Shown: positions 26,560 to 37,450 of the stretch, in pieces
Layout of the letters: each line of letters starts with the position of its first letter
How positions within the stretch are numbered: the first letter of the stretch is position 1
Assembly (NCBI GenBank): GCA_049999765.1
Contig: JBNGIQ010007708.1
Coordinates: forward strand, 1-49,662
Direction of reading: 5' to 3'
Length of the DNA: 49,662 nucleotides
Origin: Phaeoceros laevis
Lineage: Eukaryota > Anthocerotophyta > Anthocerotopsida > Notothyladales
Position numbers and translations under genes: made by a program
Notes under the pieces: model-generated
The model's input: only the letters and a program-made list of their open reading frames with translations
Database searches by the model: none
What the model was told of the DNA's origin: nothing

Positions 26560-27900
26560 GTTTGCAATTTCCTGTCTCCACGAGGTAAGCAAATTGACAT
26601 GAGGTACTTCGGGAAACAAGTGTTTGACACTAAGACAAACGCAAGTAACGCAACAGCGCTCTTATCTAGGTTTAAGGCATATCCAAATGCCTGTTGTCCA
26701 GGCTCCAGATCACTCCACTTCAGACAAGCACGTGGAACCGCAAGGTCAGGTGGGAAGGGCATTGCCCAATCCATTTCCATCGCCTTCTCCACTTGGCCCG
26801 CACGTCCAAGGAGATCAACCATGCAAGTGTGGTGTCGCCAAAATCTTTGCTCATAGACTGAAAGTGCTCGTTGCCCTTGTCAACCAAACCCACATGGCTG
26901 CACACAGTGAGACTATTGAGGAGCGTGGTGCAATCTGGCTGCATCCCCTCCTGCTTCATCCTTTCAAACAAATAGAATGCATCCCCTCATGCTTCATCCT
27001 TTCAAACAAATAATAGAATGCAACCTCACTGACGCCTTGGCTGGCATATCCTGCAATGCATTCCATGTCACGATGTCCATCGTAGCAAATACATCAAAGA
27101 GCTGCTGGGCATCAGTCATGCTCCCACATTTAGCATACATGTCAACAAGGCCACTTTGCACGAATGAATCAGTAGCCCCAAGTCCAGTGCGCAACAGAAT
27201 GAGTTTGGATGGGGGGAAGGTAGATCGCACTTCAGAGTAATCAGAGGGAGATGCGCAACCCACAATAGCACAAGCCTTGAGTGCAGCAACAAATGTCCGG
27301 TCATCGGGTACCACACTTTCCTGTTCCATCTGTGCATACAAATGCAATCCCATATCACCCATTTCCCTCTGAGCGTACCCCAAGATCATTGACCACTTCA
27401 CGATGAGGCAGATTCTCAAATACGTATCTAGCATCAACAAGACTCCTGCATTTGACTTATGCATCCACAAAGACTGTTCCCACAACGAGTTCCATCTGAG
27501 ACCCGCTGGACAGTATGTGTGAATGACTAGCTCTGACATGCTCCAAGCACAGACTTTCCAGATCGTTTTTGCCCACTTTGTCAAGAGTGGCTAAGCTACT
27601 GCACGCCTTGAGTACACCCACAAACGCTTGGGCACCTGGTACACCCTCTCCTGCTTCATCTGTGTATATAATTCCAGGACCATGTCACCTGCACCCGACT
27701 GAACATACCCCAAAATCATAACAGTCCAGGAAACGACATCACGATGTGGAATTTTCTCAAAGACAAGCCTAGCGTCAACCAGGCTGCTCCACTTCACATA
27801 AACATCCACCGACATAGTTCCAACAAATGCGTCTGCCTCACAGTTACTCTTTACGGCTTGTAAGTGAATGGACCTTATTTGCTCCAGGCATCGCTGTCTC
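26560..27900 (-). pseudogene. Decayed PLS-type PPR gene
   Basis: Fragments of PPR protein lie in order on the minus strand but in different frames: ADAFVG..VDVYVKWSSLVDARLVFEKIPHRDVVSWTVMILGYVQ (~27700-27870), ILGYAQREMGDMGLHLYAQM and TFVAALKACA then LVDMYAKCGSMTDAQQLFD (~27080-27400), MKQEGMQPDCTTLLNSLTVCSHVGLVDKG (~26880-26970) and MVDLLGRAGQVEKAMEMDW (~26760-26822). Frames change between the pieces, and no E or DYW domain follows. One break coincides with a tandem duplication of about 40 bp at 26941-27019. It lies just downstream of the intact PPR gene, same strand, so it probably arose by tandem duplication of that gene or a relative. It could in principle be spliced, but I see no suitable introns. 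Confidence 0.8.
26941..27019. repeat. Imperfect tandem duplication inside the PPR pseudogene
   Basis: Copy 1 (26941-26978, 38 nt) and copy 2 (26979-27019, 41 nt) both begin GCATCCCCTC and contain GCTTCATCCTTTCAAACAAA. The unit lengths differ by three bases, and 38 is not a multiple of three, so the duplication shifts the reading frame. Confidence 0.85.
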
Positions 27901-28024
27901 GGTGCTTTTTCAGTTCCAGTGTGTACGGTGTATCAGGGAGCGAGAGCAGTTGACAGATATTGATGTGCCAAACTGCTAGCATGCTGCTTGCTCCCACTGT
28001 CTGGAGGACTATCCTGTTCACTTG

Positions 28025-31003
28025 TCAATGCCTGTCACCACATGAACAAGACCCATCCACAAAATGGTGCACACGATGTGCATCTCGCACTGTGATATTT
28101 CGCCTTTCAAGCCTTGACAAGATTTTGGTGCCGCTATGGCAGTCACTGCACATACGAAGATTCTTGGTAACAAACAGGGGTGTTCCACCTGGAGTATTCA
28201 GGATACCATACGCCATGGCAAGTTTCTCCGCATGTCCGCACAATGAATCCTCCTTCGATTTAGCAGATAATCCCTTGAAGACTAACTCTGTGTGTGGCAC
28301 ATGCCCTCCTTCATCCTTGATCCTCCAGTTCATGTTCCTCAGCTTGGACGAAATGCCAGCATTGTCTTCTCCCACGATGAACTCATGCACCTTACCCCTC
28401 AGTTCAATACAGGCCTTTGCAGGCTTCTTTTTGGCACCGGCCTCTTTCCGCAAGCTTTCTATCTTACGTGCATCCATCCACCTGCCAGCATTAGCATACA
28501 TGCTTGCTAAGAGGACATAAGCAGTTGCATTTTCTGGCTCATATGTGATCAGCTGATCGAAACACCGCCTGCCCCGGTCCAAATCACCATGGCTTTTGCA
28601 AGCACTAAGCAAGGATGTCCACCCAACTACGCAATTCTCAAACAACACAGTGCGTAACATACCCTCTGCCTCATCTAGATCGCCGGACCTTCCAAGAAGA
28701 TCAACCATACAACAATAATGGTGAGCTGTGGGCACAATGCCGTGCTCCTCTATCATAACCCTAAAATACTGCTGGCCCTCATTCACTAGACCTGCATGAC
28801 TACATGCCACGAGAAGACAAATAAAAGTAGCACCGTTGGGTTCCACACCTTCGTTCTGCATTTCCTCAAAACACTGCATTGCCATTTGACCATCACTATG
28901 TTGGGCATAGCCATTCAGCAAAGCTGTCCACGCTACAACACCTCGTATGGTCATGCTGTTGAATACTTTAAGAGCATCCCCCAAGCTCCCACATTTTGCA
29001 TACATATCCACCAGGCTAGTGGCAATAGTCACATCACTTTCAAGCCCTCTTTCTTGAATTTGTGCATGAAGTTCCTTCCCGTGACCCAGAGCTCCTGCAG
29101 TTGCGCATGCTTGAAGGAGGCAAACAAATGTCACTTGATTGGCTTGCGTCAAGCTGTCCTCCTGCATACTTGAGTAAAGCGAAAGAGCGTCGTGACTAAG
29201 CTCATGGTGGGCATAACCTGCAATCATAGAATTCCATGTCGCCACATCTCTTGAAGGCAAATTATCGAACACTGCTCTTGCATTGACTATGCTCCCACAT
29301 TTAGCATACATATCAACCAGGCAGGTCCCCATAACTCCAACACTTTGCAGTCCTCTCTGTACAATTTGGGCATGAAGTTTCTTTCCATGAAGCAGAGCTC
29401 CTGTACTGGCACATGCTTGCAGGAGGCACACAAACGTAACATGATTTGGTGTGATTTTGTCTTGTTGCATACTTGCATACAGAGTAAGGGCCTCATGACT
29501 GCTCCCATGCTGAACATATGCTGCGATCATAGCAGTCCATGTCACCACATCTCTGTTCATCAGTCTGTCAAATACCCTGCGGGCATCCTCCAAGCTCCCA
29601 CATTTTGCATACATATCCACTAAGCTATTGCCCAACATCATCTGAGATTCCATTTCTCTTGCGAGAATTTGAGCATGCAGCAGCCTTCCTTGGTGCAGAT
29701 CTCCAGCAGCAGCACATGCTTGCAAGAGGGTCACAAATGTGACGTGATTGGGTGGAGTCGAAGTATTATTCTGCATGTTTGTATACAGACAAAGCGCTTC
29801 TTTACCCAGCCCATACTGTACATATCCTGCAAGCATGGAATTCCACGTCACCACATCTCTCATTGGCATATTGTCAAAAATCCTGCGAGCAGCCTCCAAG
29901 CCACCACACTTAGCATACATGTCCACCAAACTGTTGCCCACAACAACATCAGATTCTAGTTTTCTATCTTGGATGTGAGAATGGAGCTGCTTCCCCTTGT
30001 GCAAAGATCCAAAGCTGGCACATGCTTTAAGAAGGCACGTGAACGTAACACGATTTGGAGTGATGCCCTCCTCTTGCATGACTGCGTACAGTGAAAAGGC
30101 TTCTTCTGTCCCGTCCTCAGCATATGCTGCGATCATGGCAGTCCATGTCACCACATTCTTTGTGGGTAATCTGTCAAAAACTCTGCGAGCGTCACCCAAG
30201 CTTCCACACTTCCCATACATATCAATCAGACAACTCCCAATCACCACATCACTTTCAAGTCCTTCTCCTTGAATCCGGGCATGAATTCTCTTTCCGTCGC
30301 TCAGACTCTTTATGCAACCACAAGCTTGAAGCAGGCTCATGAAAGTCACGCGGTCTGCTGTGACCATGCCATCCTGTTGCATGCGTGCGTACAGCGAGAG
30401 GGCTTCATGCCCCAGCCCATGACGCACATATCCTGCGATCATGGAATTCCAAGTGACAACATTCCTGGTTGGAAGGTTGTCAAAGATGCCCTTGGCATCC
30501 TGCAAGCTCCCACATTTTGCATACATATCCAACAGGCAATTGCCAACGAACACATCGTCTGGTTCAACAGCACTCTCCAAGAAATCAGCGTGTACCTCCT
30601 TGCCAACAGCCAAGTCGAATGCAGCTGTGCATGCTTTAAGAACCGCCACAAACATGTAATTGTTTGCCTTCACGGTGCACTCTCGCATCTGTCGATAAAG
30701 CCAAATCGCTTGCGCAGGCCGTCCATGATCAGCGTGCGCCTTGACAATGGAAACCCAGACAAAGATGTCCGGTGCAGCCACCCTCGTAAACTCCTGCATT
30801 GCGTCATCCAGCCTTCCAAGGGAAGCATACATGCGTATGATGTTGTTTGCGGAGAATGTATGTGATTCATGTCTATTTTCGATAGCCAGAGCATTAACAC
30901 GCTTGCAAGGGACCAGATCCTTCTGTGCACCGCACCTCGTTAGGACACGACCGAAACAAGTGCCATGAGAGATGGCAGGGCTATGCCCTACCAGCTCCAG
31001 CAT
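28025..31003 (-). CDS. PPR protein, PLS class, with KP-type DYW domain ending in DRH (candidate RNA-editing factor)
   Basis: Intronless, 992 residues. PPR-PLS proteins bind organelle RNA and their DYW domain edits one base. About eight P-L-S triplets are visible; each L motif carries a form of VDMYAKCGSL and each S motif a form of VVTW[N/T]xMIAxY. The last triplet (ICLLVACSHAG, MVDLLGRSGDLDEAEG, GWTSLLSACKSHG) leads into E1 and E2. The usual PG box is replaced by AKKKPAKACIEL, the KP variant. The zinc/active-site set is complete: HAEKLAMAYGI, MCSDCHSGTK, and HHFVDGSCSCGDRH at the end instead of CGDYW. KP-type domains have been linked to U-to-C editing, against C-to-U for classical DYW (established for the family; inferred here). 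Targeting is likely plastid or mitochondrial, but no textbook transit peptide is obvious. The downstream pseudogene at 26560 is a relative. Confidence 0.93.
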   Translation of the reverse strand: MLELVGHSPAISHGTCFGRVLTRCGAQKDLVPCKRVNALAIENRHESHTFSANNIIRMYASLGRLDDAMQEFTRVAAPDIFVWVSIVKAHADHGRPAQAIWLYRQMRECTVKANNYMFVAVLKACTAAFDLAVGKEVHADFLESAVEPDDVFVGNCLLDMYAKCGSLQDAKGIFDNLPTRNVVTWNSMIAGYVRHGLGHEALSLYARMQQDGMVTADRVTFMSLLQACGCIKSLSDGKRIHARIQGEGLESDVVIGSCLIDMYGKCGSLGDARRVFDRLPTKNVVTWTAMIAAYAEDGTEEAFSLYAVMQEEGITPNRVTFTCLLKACASFGSLHKGKQLHSHIQDRKLESDVVVGNSLVDMYAKCGGLEAARRIFDNMPMRDVVTWNSMLAGYVQYGLGKEALCLYTNMQNNTSTPPNHVTFVTLLQACAAAGDLHQGRLLHAQILAREMESQMMLGNSLVDMYAKCGSLEDARRVFDRLMNRDVVTWTAMIAAYVQHGSSHEALTLYASMQQDKITPNHVTFVCLLQACASTGALLHGKKLHAQIVQRGLQSVGVMGTCLVDMYAKCGSIVNARAVFDNLPSRDVATWNSMIAGYAHHELSHDALSLYSSMQEDSLTQANQVTFVCLLQACATAGALGHGKELHAQIQERGLESDVTIATSLVDMYAKCGSLGDALKVFNSMTIRGVVAWTALLNGYAQHSDGQMAMQCFEEMQNEGVEPNGATFICLLVACSHAGLVNEGQQYFRVMIEEHGIVPTAHHYCCMVDLLGRSGDLDEAEGMLRTVLFENCVVGWTSLLSACKSHGDLDRGRRCFDQLITYEPENATAYVLLASMYANAGRWMDARKIESLRKEAGAKKKPAKACIELRGKVHEFIVGEDNAGISSKLRNMNWRIKDEGGHVPHTELVFKGLSAKSKEDSLCGHAEKLAMAYGILNTPGGTPLFVTKNLRMCSDCHSGTKILSRLERRNITVRDAHRVHHFVDGSCSCGDRH

Positions 31004-31906
31004 GCAACTCGAGTGTTGTCAGGTGTATGGAGCTGCGCCCAGCATAGTGAACACCGTGACTGCAGTAGTGGATGCCAGGCTGCGAGCTGCATCCACCAGC
31101 GGAGCCTGTGGTCAAGGGACAGTAGTAGACCAGTGTTCCTTGATCTTGGCCAAAATTGCCAGAAGGTGTTGGGTCATCTCTCTGCCACCCTCGCGCTGAC
31201 CGGCGCTCGCCGGTGACCGGTGAAGGCTCTCCTGGCCGGTAGGGCCCCCATCCCAGTCGACCGAGTGAAAGACAGGGCCGTCCCCGTCGGGTCCCATGCA
31301 GAGCTGACAGCCCGTGACCGCCTTTCAGATTACGGGGACACTCCCACGGTCCGATTGGGGCAAATGTAGGAAGCCGTTTCTACTTGGGGGTTGCCGGCGC
31401 AACTTGGCGGAGGCTGTAGCAAAAGCTGCGCATTCTTGGTCCAGCTGATGGCGATGCGCCGCGCCGAAGGAGTGATCACTGGAAAGGCACGTCGGCCCCG
31501 TGAACAAGGATCGGGAAGCAAGGCAAAGAGGATTTCACGGCTGGTATCGCGTGGGGCGGAAGCCTCCGTCCCGCATACAATTCCAAGCCTACATACAAGG
31601 CCTGTTGAGGGCTCATTGCTGCCGTGTGTGCGGACATGAGGGGAGAACGTACGCGCAATTGTGAGGGCACAGAGCAGAGCTAGCTAGAACTCTGCGCTGC
31701 TCAAAATTTTGAGCCCCATGCTAGGTTGCAAAGAGCGATTGCCGGCTGTGATTCCAAGCTTAGAAGCACATGTATGCAGGTAGCACCCGGACAGCAGAGA
31801 AAAATTCTGTGTTTGTTAGAGTCAAGCTTCTTTTTTGAGCTCAGCAACCGTTCCCGATCAATTGGTGCATGCAAGGGACCGGAGGTGCATGTTGTTTACG
31901 CGCAAA
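31004..31906. other. Divergent upstream region between PPR and GIL1/IRKI-like genes
   Basis: Shared upstream region of a minus-strand and a plus-strand gene, locally GC-rich (31190-31330). No coding region supported. The frame of the plus-strand gene is open back to 31835 but lacks an ATG before 31889. Confidence 0.5.
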
Positions 31907-34900
31907 ATGGAAGCAGCTGCCGCTCAGCAAGGCCGAAGTGTCATCTACTCAAGCAAGTCAATTGCTGCAGGGAATTCCGCCTCGGAGGAGGATTTGCAGG
32001 CGGTCCTGCACTTCATTTCCAACCTTGACGGGGCAACACCCCTTGCCAGAACCGGGGGTGAGTTGATGGAGGCCGGACGGATCAACCGGGCTGTTTCATC
32101 ATTTGATGGTACTCTGCTATGCCCTTCCGGGCATCGGAGGGAACTAGTAGAGAAGTTTTTCTCGATTGAGGCATCGAAAGGGCAGTCGACCTTGGTGCGG
32201 AGCAACGAGCTTAAGAGCAGGTTGAATTTGCAATGTGCAAGGCAAGAGGAAGTTCACGGTGGAATTGATGCTGCTGGCGGTCAGATTACTGGAGGGAATC
32301 TGGATGCAGAGAGAGAAGGCAAGAAAAGAGCTGACGCGACCGAAGCTTCCACATTGGATTGGAGTTGCCATGGAGACATTGCTCCTACTAAAAGTGCTGA
32401 TGGACCGGCAGCACAGCTGGTGGGAAGGCGTTCGACATTGTATAATGGCCCAGCGTCAAGAGTCAAGGAGGAAGGCTTGCGGCAGCTAGTGTATTCTCAA
32501 GAGCTTACGGTAGAACTGCGTCAAGCCCAGTCATCACGAGGGACGCTTGAAGATTGTGGAGCGGAAGGACGTGATGCGAAGCAAAGGCTCGCAACAAATG
32601 CATCAGCTCACGAAGAGAAGGTAGGCAACGAATCCAAGGGCACATCAGGATCGGAAACAGAGTATACTAAAACACCGCAGCTGAAACAACAATGGGTTCA
32701 CGAAGGCAGGTCTGTGGAAACTCGTGATCACAGACGTGCCATCCGGAAAAGCTCCACCGGCAGACAAAGGATGCCCAAGCAGGTAGAAGATAGGCGTAGG
32801 AGGCCAAGGAGTATTTCGGCTGCATCTGAGCGACCACCAACGGGGCCCCAGAAACAAGATAGCTACCCCCTGTTTTGCATGGTAAATCTATTTGGCTAGC
32901 TTTTTGACTAGTTGTCTGTTAATTTTGGGACTAACCACCTTGTGATCCTTAGTCTAATTACTTGGAGGATGGATTAGCTGGATCTTGACATACCTCGAAT
33001 TTTTCAGGTGGACCAACCAACTCAAATCTCAAAGGTTCCATTTATGGACAAGGGACAGTTGGACACTTTGTCCAGGGTACATTCTGCCCGGCATGCCTAC
33101 ACCTTGGTCCCTTCACTTTTCAGTTCCCAGGTTGAGGAACAGGAAATCGTGGAGGCTGCCTCATCACTTCATGCCTTCGAGAGAACTTGTACTTTGCAGG
33201 AACTAATGAGCTTGCCTCGTCAGAGCGCTGATATCATGACTTTGAGGCAAGTACTTAGCAAGCCGGAAAATGGGGTCCAACGTGGGAAGAGCATGGAGGC
33301 TCCTGACTCCAGGATGAGACGAGGATCTCACAACGATTCTCCAGTGGACACAGTCTGCTATTGCTATGTCCCGAACCATGTCAGCACTGGGTCAGCGAGG
33401 TACTCACCAAACACGAGGAGGCAGTCACTGAAGTACAAGCTACAGGTTTGCAAGATTCTCAGACGCAGGAATTCTTGCAGCAGTAGGAAAGTGGAGTCTT
33501 CTACTTCCTTTCCAACTTCTACAGTATCCTCCTCCGCTGCCAATGGCCGATGTTCTTCTGGAGACAAGGAGCTCAACGATTGTTCTCAGAGAACGAGTGT
33601 GTCTAGATCCGCAGGAATGTTGTCTGAGCAGATATCCTCCAGGGAAGAAGGAAAAGGAGACATGGGTGTGCAGAGCAACAGCGCATCCTCATGGAAGAGC
33701 AGCCCTGGAACAAGAGAACAAAGGACGTCTCTGCATGAAAGGACGCTGATAGACTTCCCTAGCATACTAAGTGCATTTCAAGCTTCCAAGGACAGGCAGA
33801 GGATGCACATGAGTGAGGTTCAACATTCGGGTGCAAGATTTGGGGACAAGCCAAGCTCAGTCAGGGATACAGGGTGTGCTGCGTGTGAGGCTCTTGACTT
33901 TGATATGGAAAGGAGAATCCGGCGTCTACCACTTGCAACTTCCTCACCAAACAGCCTGAGAAAGCAGGTGGAGCCGGCTCGTTTTCAGCAAAAACCAAGC
34001 AATCGCTGTCAGGCAGCACGACATGAAACAAAAGGCGAAGGACCGCAGTTTGATACTCGGCCCAAGCTCTGTCAAGGACAGGGGAAGACTACTGATCATA
34101 TCAGACAGCCTTTCTCTTCACTCTCAAGACTGGACTTGCCATGGGAATCACAAGCAGCTGACGGGCATCGAGTAACATTTACTAGCCCGTTCGTTGAACA
34201 ACTGAAAGGACCAGAGGAGAGGGTGGCTCACTGTGTTGAGACTTGTCCCACCTCAGGGCCAGCTTACTGGAGCTCCAGACATAGCTCCGACCCTAACTAC
34301 AGGATCCAGAATGTGGAGAAGTTTCTACAGGAACTTCATCAGAATTCTTGTAACTGCGGCCATCACCATTCGAACTCACAATCGCCATCGGACAAGGAAG
34401 TTTTGACGAGGTCCAATATGCATCACCGGAGTAGATCTAGGAGCTTGAGTCCGAACCTTGACCGTAGGGTTGACAAATGGAAGCACTACACCGACGTGGG
34501 ATTTTTTGAAGGTACAGTGGGCCTTGCTGTAACCTCTCTCCGCCACTTTTGTGCCTGCCTGATCAACTGCCGGGATGATTTCATCAACTACGAAAGCAGT
34601 AGTATTGCTGCTTTATTGCATGATCTTCTCCCAGAGGCTAACTTCGCGCGAGCCCAGGACCGGCATATTGGCATTCAGGCCTGTTTAAATGATGCCATAT
34701 TTCATCACTTCAACGAGGAATGCTATGGTTTGGAGTCAGAGAGTTCCGGCTCTCAGGGCATCAGGTTCCGAAAGCAGGTTTTCCTGGAGAAGTTTCACCG
34801 TCTGTCTTCGTTGTTTCCAGAACAAGGCATATGTATGCCACACAAACAAGTGCGGAGCGGTGACCTTCACGAGTTCTACCAGTTCTGCAGAAGCAAACTG

Positions 34901-35317
34901 ATCACGATACAAGCGCGAATGGGGCTGAAAATCGAGTCATGGCCTCGGTTGCTTCTGCATACCTTCTTTGAAGCCATGAAGCAAGTGTTGAGAGTGCACA
35001 CGCTGGCTTTCTCGATGGAGCCTCCGGTGAACATTGTGCACATCGACAAGGGCTCAGACTTCAACCATCAATACATGGAGCTGGTGGACTTGAACAGCAT
35101 GGTTGGGCATTTTGTTCCATCGGCCCTTGCCAACTGGAACTTTGTGCCTCATATCGTCAAGGCAAAGGGCCAATCGGCAGACAAGCCTGCTCCTCGTATA
35201 CAACTCTCTTCATTGGAGTTTGACTCGAAGGTGGAATTCATGGTCATTCCTGGGTTCGAGCTGGTGAACAGGATAATTAAAAGCCAGGTGTATCTGCAAC
35301 CAAAGCAATGTTCATAG
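31907..35317 (+). CDS. Large protein with GIL1/IRKI-type (DUF641-associated) C-terminal domain
   Basis: Exons 31907-32881 and 33008-35317 (phase 0) give 1094 residues. The last ~270 residues match the C-terminal region of plant GIL1/IRKI proteins: VGLAVTSLRHFCACLI, then RSGDLHEFYQFCRSKLITIQARMGL, TFFEAMKQVLRVHTLAFSMEPPVNI, GSDFNHQYMELV and VEFMVIPGFELVNRIIKSQVYL. In angiosperms such proteins act in gravitropism/light responses and bind receptor kinases. The first ~800 residues are Ser/Arg/Lys-rich and probably disordered, with no domain I recognise, making this much longer than the ~450-residue angiosperm members. The ATG at 31907 was chosen; one at 31889 is in frame. A small cryptic intron inside the long second exon cannot be ruled out. 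Confidence 0.78.
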
Positions 35318-35746
35318 GGGCTGGTTACTAGTATAAGTAGATCATATGTTTATGTGTCTCACATGAATGCGGAGACTTCGATCAGGAGAGGGATGAGACA
35401 AGCTTTCTAGCTTAATGTAATGATAGTAGTAGGATAGCTTATGAGCTCAGCAAACTGATGACAATCTCACAAAATCCACATTGAAGAATATTTTTATGTG
35501 GGAAGTTGGGAACGACTTCTAGGAGCATAATCTATCTGGCCATGCGAAAAACCATCTTCAGCAAACAGTGGAGCCTGTGCTTTTACATTTCCTTCAGAAA
35601 ATCACTAGGACCTGATACACGCCCGAAAGAGGCAGTGGCAAGGCCACGCGAAACTTCGACCCAAGCCACCTCTCCGATTCCAGTGCTTCCTCGAGTCCAA
35701 AAGTCCCTCATCTGCACCAGACTGTCCTGCAGCGGAAGGAACGAAT
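35318..35746. other. Intergenic between convergent genes
   Basis: 3' regions of the GIL1/IRKI-like gene (plus) and the reductase gene (minus). No gene supported. Confidence 0.5.
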
Positions 35747-37450
35747 TCACCTCATATTGCCTTCCCTCAGTACATCAACCAGGTTGTAAATTTTCTTTTC
35801 CGCCTTCTCTCTGATCTGCAAATCATCAACAGGAGTGTGATGCATGGGCCAGTGACAAGCAAGCTGAAGGATAGTGTTTCTTTGAGCAGAACGACACCGT
35901 TCCAGGCATGCCTTCACCTTCTTTGCCAAGAACAGCACTGCATCGAGAGTGCCCTCTGCATATATTTTCTTCCCACATACATTGTGATGAAATTGAAGGG
36001 TAAACCTATGTAAAAACAAAACAGTATGAATACGCATCCAGCTACCGAGAGGTAGATCTTAACAGTTCAACCATCCAGCTAAGGCTGTGTCACGATTTAA
36101 CGCACGACTGATCCTTGGCAGAGGTAACAGTGTAAGTATGAAAGGCATGCCCATTCAGGTGTTCCTCTGGGACACCCCACTTGATTTGTTCCGCACATTC
36201 TCTAATCTTTTTGATCTGACGACAGTGCAGGTTTAGTGCATGCAACGACAATGCAACCAGGGAAATACAATGTTTTCGAGGAATGAGGCACGATCTGCAC
36301 GAACCTGTGCACGGTCAAAGTCAATGCCTAGTTTGTTGAAACTCGCCACAATTTCTTTGGCTGTGCCTGATGTGTCTACTTTGGTACTTTGATGGGACTC
36401 TGTTACCTACAAACAAATTGCACTGAGAGGCTACACCTCACTTGCACCGCTGTTGCCACTGAGCATACCCTTACAAAAAGAAGGAATAGGAACGGAGACA
36501 AGACCTCGAGAGTATAACCAGCAAACGCCCCAGGAAACTGGCTTGCCATGATCTCAAGCACAGCCTGGAGTGCAACGATCTGCAAATGCAACAGGATTCC
36601 AGTGAGGTCAGAGTCCTGAAAGAATGTACGTTCAATGCAAAGATCTATTGCACAGAAATATCTGAGCACATACAACATGCAGATTTACCACCTCCTGTGC
36701 ACCATCCCTGTGCTATGGTCAGTGAAGAGCTCGTACCGGCTTTCCCATATTAGGAGCAATTACTGCGTATGAGCCAGCGTCCTTCACAGTTTGTAGCAGC
36801 TTCACTGTATCACCCCCAGTTGTCCCCATCACAAACGGCAACTGCCTCGTGCAGTATGCTTCTGCATTCACTGTGATCAACCATTGGTCACACCAGCTTA
36901 GAGTCCATCCCATGAGTGGGTGTGATTTTCAGCCATCCAGCGCGAGCGCAAACTCACCATTGACTGCAACAGGAAGAGTGCAGTCAGCCACGATAACGCC
37001 AGGGAAATCCTTGGCAACTCTGTCAAGCACCAGATCCCTGTCTAAAGGATGATTTATCTGAACGGCAACCCCTCCAATTTGAAGAAGCTGATCCCGACGA
37101 CGCGAGCAAATACTCTCAGGAATAAGTTGCAAACCAGCCACACGTGTTGCAGCCTCCGCGACAGCGTGCCCCAGTTTCCCAGCGATCCCATTCACCTGCA
37201 AAGTGAGTCATCAGTTCCCTTCGGGCTCCGCTGCAAGAATGGGAATGCCACATTTCAGAACATAACCATTGCGACTTCACCACAAAGCAAAGAACACTGA
37301 TAGCGGGCCTACCATGAGATACGTGACCGGCGAAACACCGGCTCCCATTTTAGAGAAATCCACAGGCTCATGGATTGCGCTGGCAATCAGGCAGGTGCTG
37401 GGCCACCTTTGATTCTTCACTATATGCGTTCCTTTGTCCCCTTGGGACAT
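35747..37450 (-). CDS. dapB: 4-hydroxy-tetrahydrodipicolinate reductase (DHDPR), 8 exons
   Basis: Plastid NAD(P)H-dependent reductase of the diaminopimelate route to lysine. Exons: 37450-37313, 37195-36958, 36870-36737, 36579-36505, 36406-36305, 36215-36106, 36005-35918, 35815-35747; 317 residues, all phases agree. Motifs: nucleotide loop VNGIAGKLG, VADCTLPVAVN, LPFVMGTTGGD, ESHQSTKVDTSGTAK (substrate/catalytic block), GVPEEHLNGHAFHTYTVTS, FHHNVCGKKIYAEGTLDAVLFLAKK and the plant-type end KIYNLVDVLREGNMR. The last intron (105 nt) is a multiple of three and has no stop, so retention would insert 35 residues; removing it restores the family spacing. The start at 37450 gives no good transit peptide; a transit-like start (MFAHSLSLSGSSTAAR) lies at 37517 but one base out of frame. 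Confidence 0.9.

Noticed and set aside
29669-30865. Several 70-200-codon plus-strand frames
   Set aside because: All are antisense shadows of the repetitive PPR gene; their repeated phrases mirror the PPR repeats.
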